From Achromobacter sp. RTa (GTDB lineage Bacteria > Pseudomonadota > Gammaproteobacteria > Burkholderiales > Burkholderiaceae_B), in NCBI RefSeq assembly GCF_000757485.1, contig NZ_JPYO01000042.1, forward strand, positions 970,707 to 1,034,706: a DNA stretch of 64,000 nt, written 5' to 3'. Position numbers and translations under genes: made by a program. This document shows positions 1 to 8,750 of this stretch, in pieces. Under the pieces are notes generated by a model. That model was not told the origin of the DNA, made no database searches, and saw nothing but the letters and a program-made list of their open reading frames with translations. Numbering within the stretch: position 1 is the first letter of the stretch; each line of letters begins with the position of its first letter.

Positions 1-1
1 C

Positions 2-781
2 ACGCCCGTCGAATCCGGCGCCCTCCCCCGTCTCGCCCTGGTTACCGGAGGCGGCGGCGGCATCGGCGCCACCGTCTGCCAGGAACTGGCGCTGGCCGGC
101 TTCCGCGTCGTGGTCTCGGATGTGGATGCCGGGCGCGCCGGCCGCGTGGCCGACGAACTCGGCGCTCCGCACGCCGCCCATGCCTTCGACGTCAGCGACG
201 AAGCCTCGGTCGAGCGCGCGTTCGACGAGATCGAAACCCGGCATGGCCCGATCGCGGTCCTGGTCAGCGCGGCCGGCCTGCTGCTGTTCCAGGAAAACGG
301 CGAGCGCCCGCTGATCAAGGACACCACCCTGGACATCTGGGAACGCAGCTTCGCCGTCAACGCGCGCGGCGTCTTCCTGTGCGGACGCGCCTATTTGCGC
401 CGGCGCGAAACCGCGCCGGTGGCCCACGGCCGCATCATCACCTTCACGTCGGTGGCCGCGCAGCTTGGCGGCTATCGATCCAGCGCTTCGTACATCGCCG
501 CCAAATCCGCCGTGCTGGGCCTGACCAAGGCCATGGCGCGCGAATCCGCGCACCTGGGCGTCACCGTCAACGGCATCGCGCCCGGCCTGATCGACACGGA
601 CATGCTGCGCAGCACGGTCACCAGCAGCGGCGCGCTCGCCGCGGCGGCCCAGGCGATTCCGCTGGGCCGCATCGGCACCGTGGACGACGTGGCCGCCGCC
701 GTGCGCTTCCTGGCCTCCGAAGCGGCCGGCTACATCACCGGGAGCGTCATCGACGTGAACGGCGGCTACCGCATGCAGTAG
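2..781 (+). CDS. SDR family oxidoreductase, 5' end outside window
   Basis: A short-chain dehydrogenase/reductase whose first codons lie before the window; the frame is open from base 2. The visible part has the glycine-rich cofactor loop TGGGGGIG at about visible residues 15-22, an acidic stretch after the second strand (SDVDAG) that fits NAD(H), VSAAG in place of the usual NNAG, and the catalytic Ser (TSVAA) and Y-x3-K (SYIAAKSA). It ends with the common VNGGYRMQ tail. A HAAT transporter operon begins 78 bases downstream and two more SDRs follow, so it probably performs an alcohol/ketone step of the same catabolic cluster. The family is certain; the substrate cannot be read. Confidence 0.85.
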   Translation, partial: TPVESGALPRLALVTGGGGGIGATVCQELALAGFRVVVSDVDAGRAGRVADELGAPHAAHAFDVSDEASVERAFDEIETRHGPIAVLVSAAGLLLFQENGERPLIKDTTLDIWERSFAVNARGVFLCGRAYLRRRETAPVAHGRIITFTSVAAQLGGYRSSASYIAAKSAVLGLTKAMARESAHLGVTVNGIAPGLIDTDMLRSTVTSSGALAAAAQAIPLGRIGTVDDVAAAVRFLASEAAGYITGSVIDVNGGYRMQ

Positions 782-859
782 GAAATTCCGGCGGCCCGCC
801 CGCCTACGCAGCAAAGCGCCGCACCGACACAGGCGCGTATCCAAAACGGGAGACAAGAC

Positions 860-2074
860 ATGAATCAACGTAGTCGCTACGCGACGGCTGCCGCGCTGTG
901 CGCGTGGGCCTTATCGACAGGCGCGCACGCGCAGCAGGAGCCGGGCGTCACCGACAAGACCATCAGGATCGGCATGTTCGCGCCCCTGTCTGGCAGCGGC
1001 ATGGCCTATGGCTTCGACGTGGTGAACGCCGCCAAGATGTGGTACGCCAAGGTCAACAAGGAAGGCGGCGTGAACGGCCGGCAGATCGAACTCGTCATCG
1101 AGGACGACCGCTGCAACGCCAACGACCTCGTCGCCGCCGTGAAGAAGCTGAACGAACAGGACAAGGTATTCCTGCTCAACGGCGGATCCTGCTCGGCCGC
1201 GGTCGTCGCCTCGCGCGAGTACATCGAACGCGAAAAGGTGCCGCTCGTCATGCTCAACGCCTCGGGCGACGGCGCGCTCTATCCGCCCTCCAAGTACATC
1301 TACGGCGCCTTCTCGATCTCGCAGCACGCGGTGGGCGGCTCGATGGTGCAGTTCGCCTCGGAACACCTGAAAGCCAAGAAGATCGGCTACATCAACCATG
1401 ACGACGCGTACGGCGGCTGGAACCTGGAAGCCGCGCAGGCCCAGGCCAAGCAGCTAGGCGATCCCGCGCTGCAAGTGCAGTCGGTGAACCCGAACATCAC
1501 CGACGTCACCGCGCCGATGCTGAAGATCCGCGCGGCCAACCCCGACGTGCTGCTGCTGACCACGTATGCCCGCCCCGCCGCGCTCATCATCAAGAAGGCG
1601 CAGGAACTGGGCTGGAACAAGCCCATCGTGCTGGCGGTGAACGGCACGGCCGACCTGAAGCAGCTGGTGGAAAACGTGGGCAACAAGGACGCGTTCAAGA
1701 ACGTCTACATCCAGGACGTGCTGTCCGACCTGCCGGGCGGCCCCAAGCTGACCTGGGTATACGACATGTACAAGCAGTCCTATCCCGACCTGGCCGCCAA
1801 GCCGGGTTATCCGCAGTCGTACATGCCTTACGGCCTGCCGCCCGCGATGGCTGTCGTGAACGCCCTGAAGGCTGCCGGTCCGCAGCCCACGCGCGAGAAG
1901 GTGCTGCAGGCGCTGGAAACGATGAAGTTCGACTCCGAGGTGATGGCCGGCCCGATCGAATTCGGCCCGGGCGATCGCGCCGCCCAGGAATCCGCCATCT
2001 ACATCAAGTTCGACGGCACCAATATGTCGCTGGTGCCCGGCGCATTCAAGAGCACCTGGCAATACCAGAAGTAG
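860..2074 (+). CDS. HAAT-type ABC transporter substrate-binding protein
   Basis: Periplasmic binding protein of the branched-chain amino acid (LivJ-like, type 1 periplasmic binding fold) family, 404 residues. It starts with a signal peptide that ends near AHA-QQ at residues 22-26, followed by the family's first strand (IRIGMFAPLSGSG) and the second-domain motif KKIGYINHDDAYGG. A GGGAGACAAG ribosome site precedes the ATG. It is the first gene of a complete transporter (binding protein, two permeases, two ATPases). HAAT binding proteins of this family also carry aromatic acids, amides and urea, and the surrounding oxidoreductases suggest a carbon source rather than leucine. Confidence 0.88.
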   Translation: MNQRSRYATAAALCAWALSTGAHAQQEPGVTDKTIRIGMFAPLSGSGMAYGFDVVNAAKMWYAKVNKEGGVNGRQIELVIEDDRCNANDLVAAVKKLNEQDKVFLLNGGSCSAAVVASREYIEREKVPLVMLNASGDGALYPPSKYIYGAFSISQHAVGGSMVQFASEHLKAKKIGYINHDDAYGGWNLEAAQAQAKQLGDPALQVQSVNPNITDVTAPMLKIRAANPDVLLLTTYARPAALIIKKAQELGWNKPIVLAVNGTADLKQLVENVGNKDAFKNVYIQDVLSDLPGGPKLTWVYDMYKQSYPDLAAKPGYPQSYMPYGLPPAMAVVNALKAAGPQPTREKVLQALETMKFDSEVMAGPIEFGPGDRAAQESAIYIKFDGTNMSLVPGAFKSTWQYQK

Positions 2075-2097
2075 AACCGCGGTCCGAAACAGGCCGG

Positions 2098-2127
2098 GCC
2101 CGCGCAGCGGCGCAGCGCTGCGCGGGC
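2098..2127 (+). promoter_or_regulatory. Strong hairpin between binding-protein and permease genes
   Basis: A perfect 12-bp stem (arms GCCCGCGCAGCG and CGCTGCGCGGGC) with a 6-base loop lies in the 67-base gap between the binding-protein stop and the livH-like start. No T-run follows, so it is not a typical terminator. Hairpins in this position in solute transporter operons, such as malE-malF, protect upstream mRNA and raise the binding protein over the permeases; the same role is inferred here. Confidence 0.6.
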
Positions 2128-2141
2128 GGCCGGAGAACATC

Positions 2142-3044
2142 ATGAGCTTTGCCGATATCTGGTTGTTCCTGCAGCAGGGGGTGCTGTCGGGACTGGTGAC
2201 GGGCAGCGTGTACGCGCTGCTGGCCGTCGCCGTCGTCATCATTTTCAAGACCACCGACGTGCCCAACTTCGCCCAAGGCGAGATCTTCATGGTCGGCGGC
2301 TACATCGCCTTGTTCCTCACGCTGGTGATGGGCTGGCCGTACCTGGCCGTCATTCCGATCACCCTGATCGCCGTCGCCATCGTGTCGGGCCTGTTCCAGC
2401 GCGTCGTGATGGAACGCGTCATCGCCTCGAAGGGCGTGGGCGTGCAGATGGTGATCGCCACGCTGGGGCTGGCCTATGCGCTGAAGGGCATCGTGCGCCA
2501 GACGGGCCTGGGCGATACGCCGCGCTCGCTGCCGCCGCTGGCGCCCACCGACGCCATCATCATTGGCGACGCGGTGCTGACCCAGCTGGACACGGTGATA
2601 TTCGCCGTGGCCGTGGGCGTCATGCTGCTGCTGTTCTTCATGTTCACCTACACCCGCGTCGGCCGCGCGATGCGCGCCGTCGGCATGAATCCGAAGGCGG
2701 CCCGCCTGGTGGGCGTGAACCTGGCCCGCATCCGCATGATGGTATGGGCGCTGTCCGGCCTGATCTCGGCCGTGGCAGCGCTCCTCATCACACCCAAGAT
2801 CCTCATCACTCCCGACATCGGCCACATCGCCATCCTGGCCTACGCCGCCGCGATCGTGGGCGGCATCACCAGCCTGCCCGGCGCGGTGGTGGGCGGATTC
2901 GTAATCGGCGTGGCCGAGAACCTGGTGGGGCTGTTCATCTCGACCAACGCCATCGTGGTCGCGCCGTTCGTCGCCATCATGGTGGTGCTGCTGCTGCGCC
3001 CGCAGGGCCTGCTGGGCGGAAAACTGCAGGTGAAGAAAGTATGA
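2142..3044 (+). CDS. HAAT ABC transporter permease, LivH family
   Basis: Inner-membrane permease of 300 residues. The N-terminus (QQGVLSGLVTGSVYALLAV) and the NFAQGEIFMVGGY segment are LivH hallmarks; about eight hydrophobic segments follow, with the cytoplasmic coupling region around GRAMRAVGMNPKAARLVGVN. It ends in RPQGLLGGK, typical of the family. A GGAG ribosome site sits before the ATG. Its stop overlaps the next permease start (ATGA), so the two are translationally coupled and should form the membrane heterodimer. Confidence 0.9.
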   Translation: MSFADIWLFLQQGVLSGLVTGSVYALLAVAVVIIFKTTDVPNFAQGEIFMVGGYIALFLTLVMGWPYLAVIPITLIAVAIVSGLFQRVVMERVIASKGVGVQMVIATLGLAYALKGIVRQTGLGDTPRSLPPLAPTDAIIIGDAVLTQLDTVIFAVAVGVMLLLFFMFTYTRVGRAMRAVGMNPKAARLVGVNLARIRMMVWALSGLISAVAALLITPKILITPDIGHIAILAYAAAIVGGITSLPGAVVGGFVIGVAENLVGLFISTNAIVVAPFVAIMVVLLLRPQGLLGGKLQVKKV

Positions 3045-4030
3045 GCAACAGAATCGACCGCATTCTCCTGGCGCTGATGGCCGCCGTTCTGGCGACCCTG
3101 CCCTTCGTGGCCAGCGGCTATGTCATCTATGTCGTCAACCTCCTGATGGTGTTCGTGGTGCTGGCGCTGGGCCTGCACGTGGTCATCGGCGAAACCGGCC
3201 AGTTCGCGCTGTCGCACGCGGCTTTCTACGGCGTGGGCATCTATACCGCCGGCATCATCAACAACCTGTGGCACCCGCCGTTCTTCATCTCCATCGTCGC
3301 GGGGGGCTTGCTGGCCGCGGCGCTCGGCTACCTGATCGGCGCTCTGGCGCTGCGCATGCGGGACATCTATCTAGCCCTGTCCACCTTCGCGTTCGGCGAG
3401 GCGATGCAATGGGTATTCCTGAACTGGCAATCGGTCACCAACGGATCGAACGGCTTCCGGATCTCGCCGGCGACCCTGTTCGGCTACGAGCTGGCGTCGG
3501 ACCTGAAGGCCTACCCCTTCGTCGTGCTGATCGCCGCGCTCCTGCTGGCCGCGACCATCGCCCTGTCGCGCTCCCAGCTCGGCTCGGCCTTCCGGGCGGT
3601 GCGCGAAAGCGACGTCGCGGCGCAGGCCATGGGCGTGAACATCAACGCGATCAAGCGCACGGCCTTCACCATTTCCGCCGCCTACGCCGGCATCGCGGGC
3701 GGCATGTACACGACCTTCGCGTCGTTCATCCACCCCGAAAGCCTAGGATTCCAGACCACCATCCTGATCCTCACGATGGTGGTCGTGGGCGGCATCGGCT
3801 CCGTGCGCGGCGCCATCGCCGGCGCGATCGGCTTCGGCCTGATTTCCGAACTGCTGCGCCAGGCCCTGTCGTTCCAGGAGATCATTTACGGCTTCATCCT
3901 GATGGGCTTCATGATGTTCGCGCCGAAAGGGCTTTTCGCCGGCCGCGGCGCGCGCCGCCGCGCCCCCTCTCCCACGGCGCCGCGCGGTGCCGCCGACACC
4001 GCCAAACCGACCCAAAGGAGCGCGGCATGA
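3041..4030 (+). CDS. HAAT ABC transporter permease, LivM family
   Basis: Second permease, 329 residues counted from the ATG that overlaps the livH-like stop. The LivM signature ALGLHVVIGETGQFALSHAA lies near residues 40-60 and the coupling-loop sequence RAVRESDVAAQAMGVN near residue 188. The C-terminus is an Arg/Pro/Ala-rich tail without helices. An in-frame open stretch reaches far upstream into livH but has no ribosome site, so the coupled ATG at 3041 is chosen. The gene overlaps the next ATPase by ATGA. Confidence 0.88.
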   Translation: MSNRIDRILLALMAAVLATLPFVASGYVIYVVNLLMVFVVLALGLHVVIGETGQFALSHAAFYGVGIYTAGIINNLWHPPFFISIVAGGLLAAALGYLIGALALRMRDIYLALSTFAFGEAMQWVFLNWQSVTNGSNGFRISPATLFGYELASDLKAYPFVVLIAALLLAATIALSRSQLGSAFRAVRESDVAAQAMGVNINAIKRTAFTISAAYAGIAGGMYTTFASFIHPESLGFQTTILILTMVVVGGIGSVRGAIAGAIGFGLISELLRQALSFQEIIYGFILMGFMMFAPKGLFAGRGARRRAPSPTAPRGAADTAKPTQRSAA

Positions 4031-4791
4031 GCACCCATCCCTACCTGGACGTGCAGGGGCTGACCGTGAAGTTCGGCGGGCTTACCGCCATCAACGGCCT
4101 GTCCATGCAGGTCGAGCGAGGCCGCGTCCACGCCCTGATCGGCCCCAATGGCGCCGGCAAGTCCACGACATTCAACTGCATTTCACGCTACTACCGTCCG
4201 AGCAGCGGCAGCATACGCTTCGACGGCGCCGACATCACGAAGAAAAAGCCGCATGAAATGGCGGCCATGGGCGTGGCGCGCACCTTCCAGAACCTGGAGC
4301 TATTCGGCGCGCTCAGCGTGCGCGAAAACGCCTTGCTCGGCACCTACGCCCATGGCGCGGACACGCCCGGCAAGCTGCTGCGCCCTGCCGTGGCCGAAAC
4401 CCGCGAACGCGTCGAGCACCTGCTGGAGCGCGTGGGCCTGGCCGACTTCCTGGACACCCCGGCATGCAGCCTGGATTTCGGCCGCCAGAAGATGCTGGAA
4501 CTGGCGCGCGCGCTGGCCATCTCTCCCAAACTGTTGCTGCTGGACGAGCCCGCGGCCGGCCTGCGCAACCGCGAGATCGAGACGCTGGACCGGCTGCTGA
4601 CGGAGCTGTGCGAGCGCGACGGCATCACCGTGCTGCTGGTGGAGCACGTCATGCAATTGGTGATGTCGATCTCGGACCGCATCACCGTCATGTCCTTCGG
4701 CGAGAAGATCGCCGAGGGCACGCCCGCGGAGGTGCGCAGCAATCCCCGCGTGATAGAGGCCTATCTGGGCAAGGGAGCCGCCGGTGGCTGA
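4027..4791 (+). CDS. HAAT ABC transporter ATP-binding protein, LivG family
   Basis: ATPase of 254 residues that pairs with the LivF-like subunit below. Walker A is GPNGAGKST, the Q-loop region is RTFQNLELF, Walker B is LLLLDEPAAG and the switch His is in LLVEHVMQLV. Two positions are unusual: the signature segment reads SLDFGRQKMLELARAL where the family usually has LPYGQQR-LEIARAL, and the D-loop reads GLRNREIE instead of GLNP-E. The start overlaps the LivM-like stop (ATGA). The protein is probably active, as HAAT ATPases tolerate a degenerate signature. Confidence 0.88.
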   Translation: MSTHPYLDVQGLTVKFGGLTAINGLSMQVERGRVHALIGPNGAGKSTTFNCISRYYRPSSGSIRFDGADITKKKPHEMAAMGVARTFQNLELFGALSVRENALLGTYAHGADTPGKLLRPAVAETRERVEHLLERVGLADFLDTPACSLDFGRQKMLELARALAISPKLLLLDEPAAGLRNREIETLDRLLTELCERDGITVLLVEHVMQLVMSISDRITVMSFGEKIAEGTPAEVRSNPRVIEAYLGKGAAGG

Positions 4792-5503
4792 AATTCTGCT
4801 TGAAGTCGACGCGGTATCGGCCGCCTACGGCAACATACGCGCCCTGCAGGACGTATCGCTGAAGGTGCCGCAAGGCGCGATCGTCGCGCTGCTCGGTGCC
4901 AACGGCGCGGGCAAGTCCACCACGCTGAACGTCGTTTCGCGGCTCGTCGCCGCCACCGCGGGCAGCGTGCGCTTTGCCGGCGAGCCCATCCACCGCCTGC
5001 CGGCGGATGCGGTCGTCGGCCGCGGCATCGTCCAGGTTCCGGAGGGCCGCGAGATCTTCCGCGAAATGAGCGTGCGCGAAAACCTGGAAATGGGCGCGTA
5101 TCTGCGCGACGACCGCGCCGCCGTCAGGCAGGACCTGGACATGGTCTGCGACACCTTTCCCCGCCTGCGCGAACGCTTCGAACAGCGGGCCGCCACGCTC
5201 TCGGGCGGCGAGCAGCAGATGTTGGCCACGGGCCGCGCCATGATGGCCCGTCCGCGGATGATCCTGCTGGACGAGCCGTCGATGGGATTGTCGCCGCTGG
5301 TGGTCGAACAGATCTTCGACATCGTGCTGCGGCTGAACCGCGAACAGGGCATCACCATTTTGCTGGTGGAACAGAACGTGAAGCTGGCGCTGTCGGTTTC
5401 CAGCTACGCCTACATCCTGGAAAACGGAGAAATCGCGCTGGAGGGCGAATCCTCCGCGCTCGCCAGCGACGAGGGCGTGCAACGCGCCTATCTCGGCGCC
5501 TAG
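4784..5503 (+). CDS. HAAT ABC transporter ATP-binding protein, LivF family
   Basis: Second ATPase, 239 residues, from a GTG that overlaps the previous stop by 8 bases. It has Walker A GANGAGKST, the LivF-type VPEGREIFREMSV segment, a canonical signature LSGGEQQMLATGRA, Walker B MILLDEPSMGLSP and switch His region replaced by LLVEQNVKLAL, where Gln takes the His position, as is normal in LivF proteins. It completes the transporter. An SDR gene follows after 17 bases, so transport and oxidation genes appear to share one transcript. Confidence 0.9.
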   Translation: MAEILLEVDAVSAAYGNIRALQDVSLKVPQGAIVALLGANGAGKSTTLNVVSRLVAATAGSVRFAGEPIHRLPADAVVGRGIVQVPEGREIFREMSVRENLEMGAYLRDDRAAVRQDLDMVCDTFPRLRERFEQRAATLSGGEQQMLATGRAMMARPRMILLDEPSMGLSPLVVEQIFDIVLRLNREQGITILLVEQNVKLALSVSSYAYILENGEIALEGESSALASDEGVQRAYLGA

Positions 5504-5520
5504 CCCCACAAGGAAAAGCC

Positions 5521-6273
5521 ATGATTCCGATGCAAGACAAGCGGGTCCTCGTCACCGGCGCCGGGCGCGGCCTGGGCGCGACCATCGCGCAAGGTTTCGC
5601 CCGGCAGGGCGCCATGGTCATCGTCGCCGACGTGGACCCGGCGCTGGCCGCCAGCTCCGCCCAGGCCATCCGCGCCGCCGGAGGCAAGGCCAGCGACGCC
5701 GTGCTGGACGTGACCGACGCGCAGGCCGTGCGGGCCTTCGCCGCGGAATGCGCGGAGCGCCACGGCAATCTGGACGTGCTGGTCAACAACGCGGGCATCT
5801 CGGCGCGCGCATCCTTCGACGACCCGCGCACCCCCGAGATCTGGGACCGCGTCATGCAGGTGAACCTGCAGGGCACCTTCAACGTCACCCATGCCTTTGT
5901 CGAACAGCTCAAGGCCACGCGGGGCGCCATCGTCAATCTGTGCTCCATCGTGGCCTATGGCTGCAGCATCTCCACCGCAGGCTACGTGGTGTCCAAAGGC
6001 GGCGTGCGTTCGTTCACGGAAGTGCTGGCGCGCGACCTGGCGCCTCATGGCGTGCGCGTGAACGCGGTGGCGCCGGGCTTGATGGAAACCGAGATGACCG
6101 CAGGCCAGCGCGCGCAGGCCCACGGCACCGACTGGTACATGCAGCGGGCGCCCATGGCGCGCGCGGGCCGGGCCGACGAGATCGTCGGCCCCGTGCTTTT
6201 CCTGGCCTCGGACCTGGCCAGCTACGTGAATGGCGTGGTGCTGCCCGTGGACGGCGGCTACCTGGCCGTATAA
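5521..6273 (+). CDS. SDR family oxidoreductase
   Basis: Classical SDR of 250 residues. The cofactor loop TGAGRGLG is at residues 12-19, an Asp follows the second strand (VADVDP), which suggests NAD(H), NNAG is intact, and the catalytic residues are Ser in LCSIVAYG and Y-x3-K in YVVSKGG. An AAGGAAA ribosome site precedes the ATG. It lies between the transporter and a second SDR 9 bases away. It should oxidise or reduce a secondary alcohol/ketone of the imported compound. Confidence 0.88.
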   Translation: MIPMQDKRVLVTGAGRGLGATIAQGFARQGAMVIVADVDPALAASSAQAIRAAGGKASDAVLDVTDAQAVRAFAAECAERHGNLDVLVNNAGISARASFDDPRTPEIWDRVMQVNLQGTFNVTHAFVEQLKATRGAIVNLCSIVAYGCSISTAGYVVSKGGVRSFTEVLARDLAPHGVRVNAVAPGLMETEMTAGQRAQAHGTDWYMQRAPMARAGRADEIVGPVLFLASDLASYVNGVVLPVDGGYLAV

Positions 6274-6282
6274 GGAGAAACC

Positions 6283-7011
6283 ATGGATCTGGGTACGGCA
6301 CTGGTCACCGGTGGCGCGAGCGGCATGGGGCTGGCGATCGTCGAGCGCCTGGCGCAAGACGGTTTCCGCGTCGTGATGGCGGACCGCAACGCGGAATTGG
6401 CGGAACGGGAGTCGCGCGCGCTGCGGCAGCAAGGGCTGGCGGTCGAACATCGGGTCGTCGACCTGGCGGACGAGGCCGCCACGCGCGCGCTGGTTCGCGA
6501 GCTCGGCCCCTTGACCGCCCTGGTCAACAACGCGGGCATTTTCGACGAGCGCAAATTCTTCGACGTCGACAGCGGCGATTACCGCCGCGCCTTCGAGATC
6601 AACCTGCTGGCGGTGGCCACGCTCACACAGGAGGCCGCGCTGCGCATGGCGCCGGGCGCCAAGATCGTCAACATCGCATCGCGCGCCTATCTGGGCGCGA
6701 AGAATCATCCCCATTACGTGGCCTCGAAGGCAGCGCTGGTGGGCTATACGCGCGCATCGGCCATGGAGCTCGCGCCTCGCGGCATCCTGGTCAACGCCAT
6801 CGCCCCCGGGCTCATCGACACGCCGCTGCTGCGCAACCTGACGCCCGAGCGCCTTGCCGCGCAGCTGGCCCTGCAGCCCACCGGCCGCGCCGGGCAGCCG
6901 GGCGACGTCGCCAATGCCGTCTCCTTCCTGGCCGCGCCGCACATGGATTTCATTACCGGCCAGGTCATCTTCGTGGACGGCGGCAAGTCGCTGGGCGGAT
7001 CGGGAGCATAA
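6283..7011 (+). CDS. SDR family oxidoreductase
   Basis: Classical SDR of 242 residues with TGGASGMG at 9-16, an Asp after strand two (MADRNAE), NNAG, and Y-x3-K in YVASKAALVG; the active-site Ser is in NIASRAYLG. An AAGGAG ribosome site precedes the ATG. The gene ends 5 bases before the flavoprotein start, so the two are probably co-translated. It is clearly different in sequence from the SDR upstream, which suggests separate steps or stereoisomers rather than a recent duplication. Confidence 0.88.
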   Translation: MDLGTALVTGGASGMGLAIVERLAQDGFRVVMADRNAELAERESRALRQQGLAVEHRVVDLADEAATRALVRELGPLTALVNNAGIFDERKFFDVDSGDYRRAFEINLLAVATLTQEAALRMAPGAKIVNIASRAYLGAKNHPHYVASKAALVGYTRASAMELAPRGILVNAIAPGLIDTPLLRNLTPERLAAQLALQPTGRAGQPGDVANAVSFLAAPHMDFITGQVIFVDGGKSLGGSGA

Positions 7012-7016
7012 GCCGC

Positions 7017-8726
7017 ATGGACAGCATCAAGTGGGACAAGGAAGTCGACGCGCTGATCGTCGGCGCGGGCGCGGGCGGCATGACCGCGGCGCTGACCGCG
7101 CACGCGGAAGGGCTGGAGGTGCTGCTGATCGAAAAAACCGGCCGCATCGGCGGATCGACGGCGATCTCGGGCGGCGCGCTATGGATTCCCCTGAACGCGC
7201 AGACGGAAGCCGCGGGCCATCCCGATAGTTTCGACAAGGTCTGGACTTACCTGGAACACACCGTCGGCGCCGCGGCTTCCGACGACATGAAGCGCGCCTA
7301 TCTGGACGCCGGCCCGCGCATGATGGACTACCTAGCGTCCCGCGGGCTGCTCCAGGTGGCCGCGCGCACCGCATCGCCGGATTACTACCCCGACCGCCCC
7401 GGCGCCGCGCTGGGCGGGCGCTCGCTGGACCCGGTGGAGTTCGACGGCCGCAAGCTGGGCCGCCGCTTCCGCGACCTGCGCGACCCGCTGGAAGAATTCA
7501 CCGTGCTGGGCGGCATGATGGTCAACATCACCGACGTGCGCCACCTGCTGCGGGCCACTCGGTCTTTTTCCGCCTGGCGCCACAGCATGAAACTCGTGCT
7601 GCGCTACGCAGCCGACCGCGCGCGCGGCTATCACCGGGGCACCCGCCTGCTGCTGGGCAACGCCCTGGCCGCGCAGCTCTTCCATGGCCTGCTCGCGCGC
7701 GGCGTCGAATACTGGCTCGGCGCCCCCGTCCAGGGCCTGATCCGGGACGCCTCCGGCCGCGTGCTGGGCGCCGCCGTCACTCGCGCCGGCAAGAGGCTCA
7801 ACATCCGCGCCCGGCGCGGCGTGGTGATGGCCACCGGCGGTTTTCCGTGGGACGCGGAGCGACGCGCCCGCGCCTATCCGCAGCCTACCGGCGACTGGTC
7901 CATGTCGCCGCAAGACAACACGGGCGACGGCATCCGCCTGTCCGAGCAGGCAGGCGCCGCGCTGGGCTCGGGCTATGCCAGTCCCGCGTTCTGGGCCCCC
8001 GTCTCCATCCTGGAATCCCGCGACGGCCGGCGCCTGCGCTATCCGCACCTGGTGTGGGACCGCGCCAAGCCCGGCCTCATCGCCGTGAATGGCGCCGGCG
8101 AACGCTTCGTCAACGAATCGACGTCCTACCATGAGTTCGTTCAAGCCATGTACCGCAGCCACGAGACGGCGCCCAGCATCCCCGCGTTCCTGATCTGCGA
8201 TCAGCGCTTCATCGATACCTGGGGCCTGGGCCTGGCGCTGCCCGGCGGCCGGCCGCGGCAGCACCTGATCGACCAGGGCTACCTGATCCAGGCGCCCACG
8301 CTGGCGGCGCTGGCGGAACGGCTCGGCGTGCCGGGCGACACCCTGCGCGCCACGGTGCGGCGCTACAACTCGCATGCGGCCCAGGGCCAGGACCCCGATT
8401 TCGGCAAGGGCAGCACGGCCTACAACCGCTACCTGGGCGACCCGGACCACCAGCCCAACCCATGCCTGGCGCCGCTCGCGGAGGACGGCCCCTGCTACGC
8501 CGTCAAGGTGTACGCCGGCGACATCGGCACGGCCTGCGGCGTCGCGGCGAACGCGAACGCGCAGGCCTTGGACGCCAGCGGCGCCCCGATCCCGGGCCTC
8601 TACGTCGCCGGCAACGACATGCAGTCCGTCATGGGCGGCGCCTATCCCGCCCCCGGGATCACGCTGGGCCCGGCCCTGACTTTCGGCTGGGTGGCTGGAC
8701 AACACTTGGCCCATGCTCAACACTGA
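7017..8726 (+). CDS. FAD-dependent dehydrogenase, 3-ketosteroid dehydrogenase-like
   Basis: Flavoprotein of 569 residues in the fumarate reductase / 3-ketosteroid dehydrogenase superfamily. It has the FAD dinucleotide loop GAGAGG at 16-21, then IEKTGRIGGSTAISGGALW, which matches the KstD-type region, and a C-terminal block AYPAPGITLGPALTFGW that closely resembles the KstD catalytic Tyr/Gly segment. There is no signal peptide or haem motif, so it is cytoplasmic. In KstD enzymes the reaction is removal of two hydrogens next to a ring ketone. The start at 7017 is the ATG just after the SDR stop. A steroid substrate is possible but unproven; other cyclic ketones fit too. Confidence 0.8.
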   Translation: MDSIKWDKEVDALIVGAGAGGMTAALTAHAEGLEVLLIEKTGRIGGSTAISGGALWIPLNAQTEAAGHPDSFDKVWTYLEHTVGAAASDDMKRAYLDAGPRMMDYLASRGLLQVAARTASPDYYPDRPGAALGGRSLDPVEFDGRKLGRRFRDLRDPLEEFTVLGGMMVNITDVRHLLRATRSFSAWRHSMKLVLRYAADRARGYHRGTRLLLGNALAAQLFHGLLARGVEYWLGAPVQGLIRDASGRVLGAAVTRAGKRLNIRARRGVVMATGGFPWDAERRARAYPQPTGDWSMSPQDNTGDGIRLSEQAGAALGSGYASPAFWAPVSILESRDGRRLRYPHLVWDRAKPGLIAVNGAGERFVNESTSYHEFVQAMYRSHETAPSIPAFLICDQRFIDTWGLGLALPGGRPRQHLIDQGYLIQAPTLAALAERLGVPGDTLRATVRRYNSHAAQGQDPDFGKGSTAYNRYLGDPDHQPNPCLAPLAEDGPCYAVKVYAGDIGTACGVAANANAQALDASGAPIPGLYVAGNDMQSVMGGAYPAPGITLGPALTFGWVAGQHLAHAQH

Positions 8727-8750
8727 CGCTTTCCACCGACAAGGACACCC

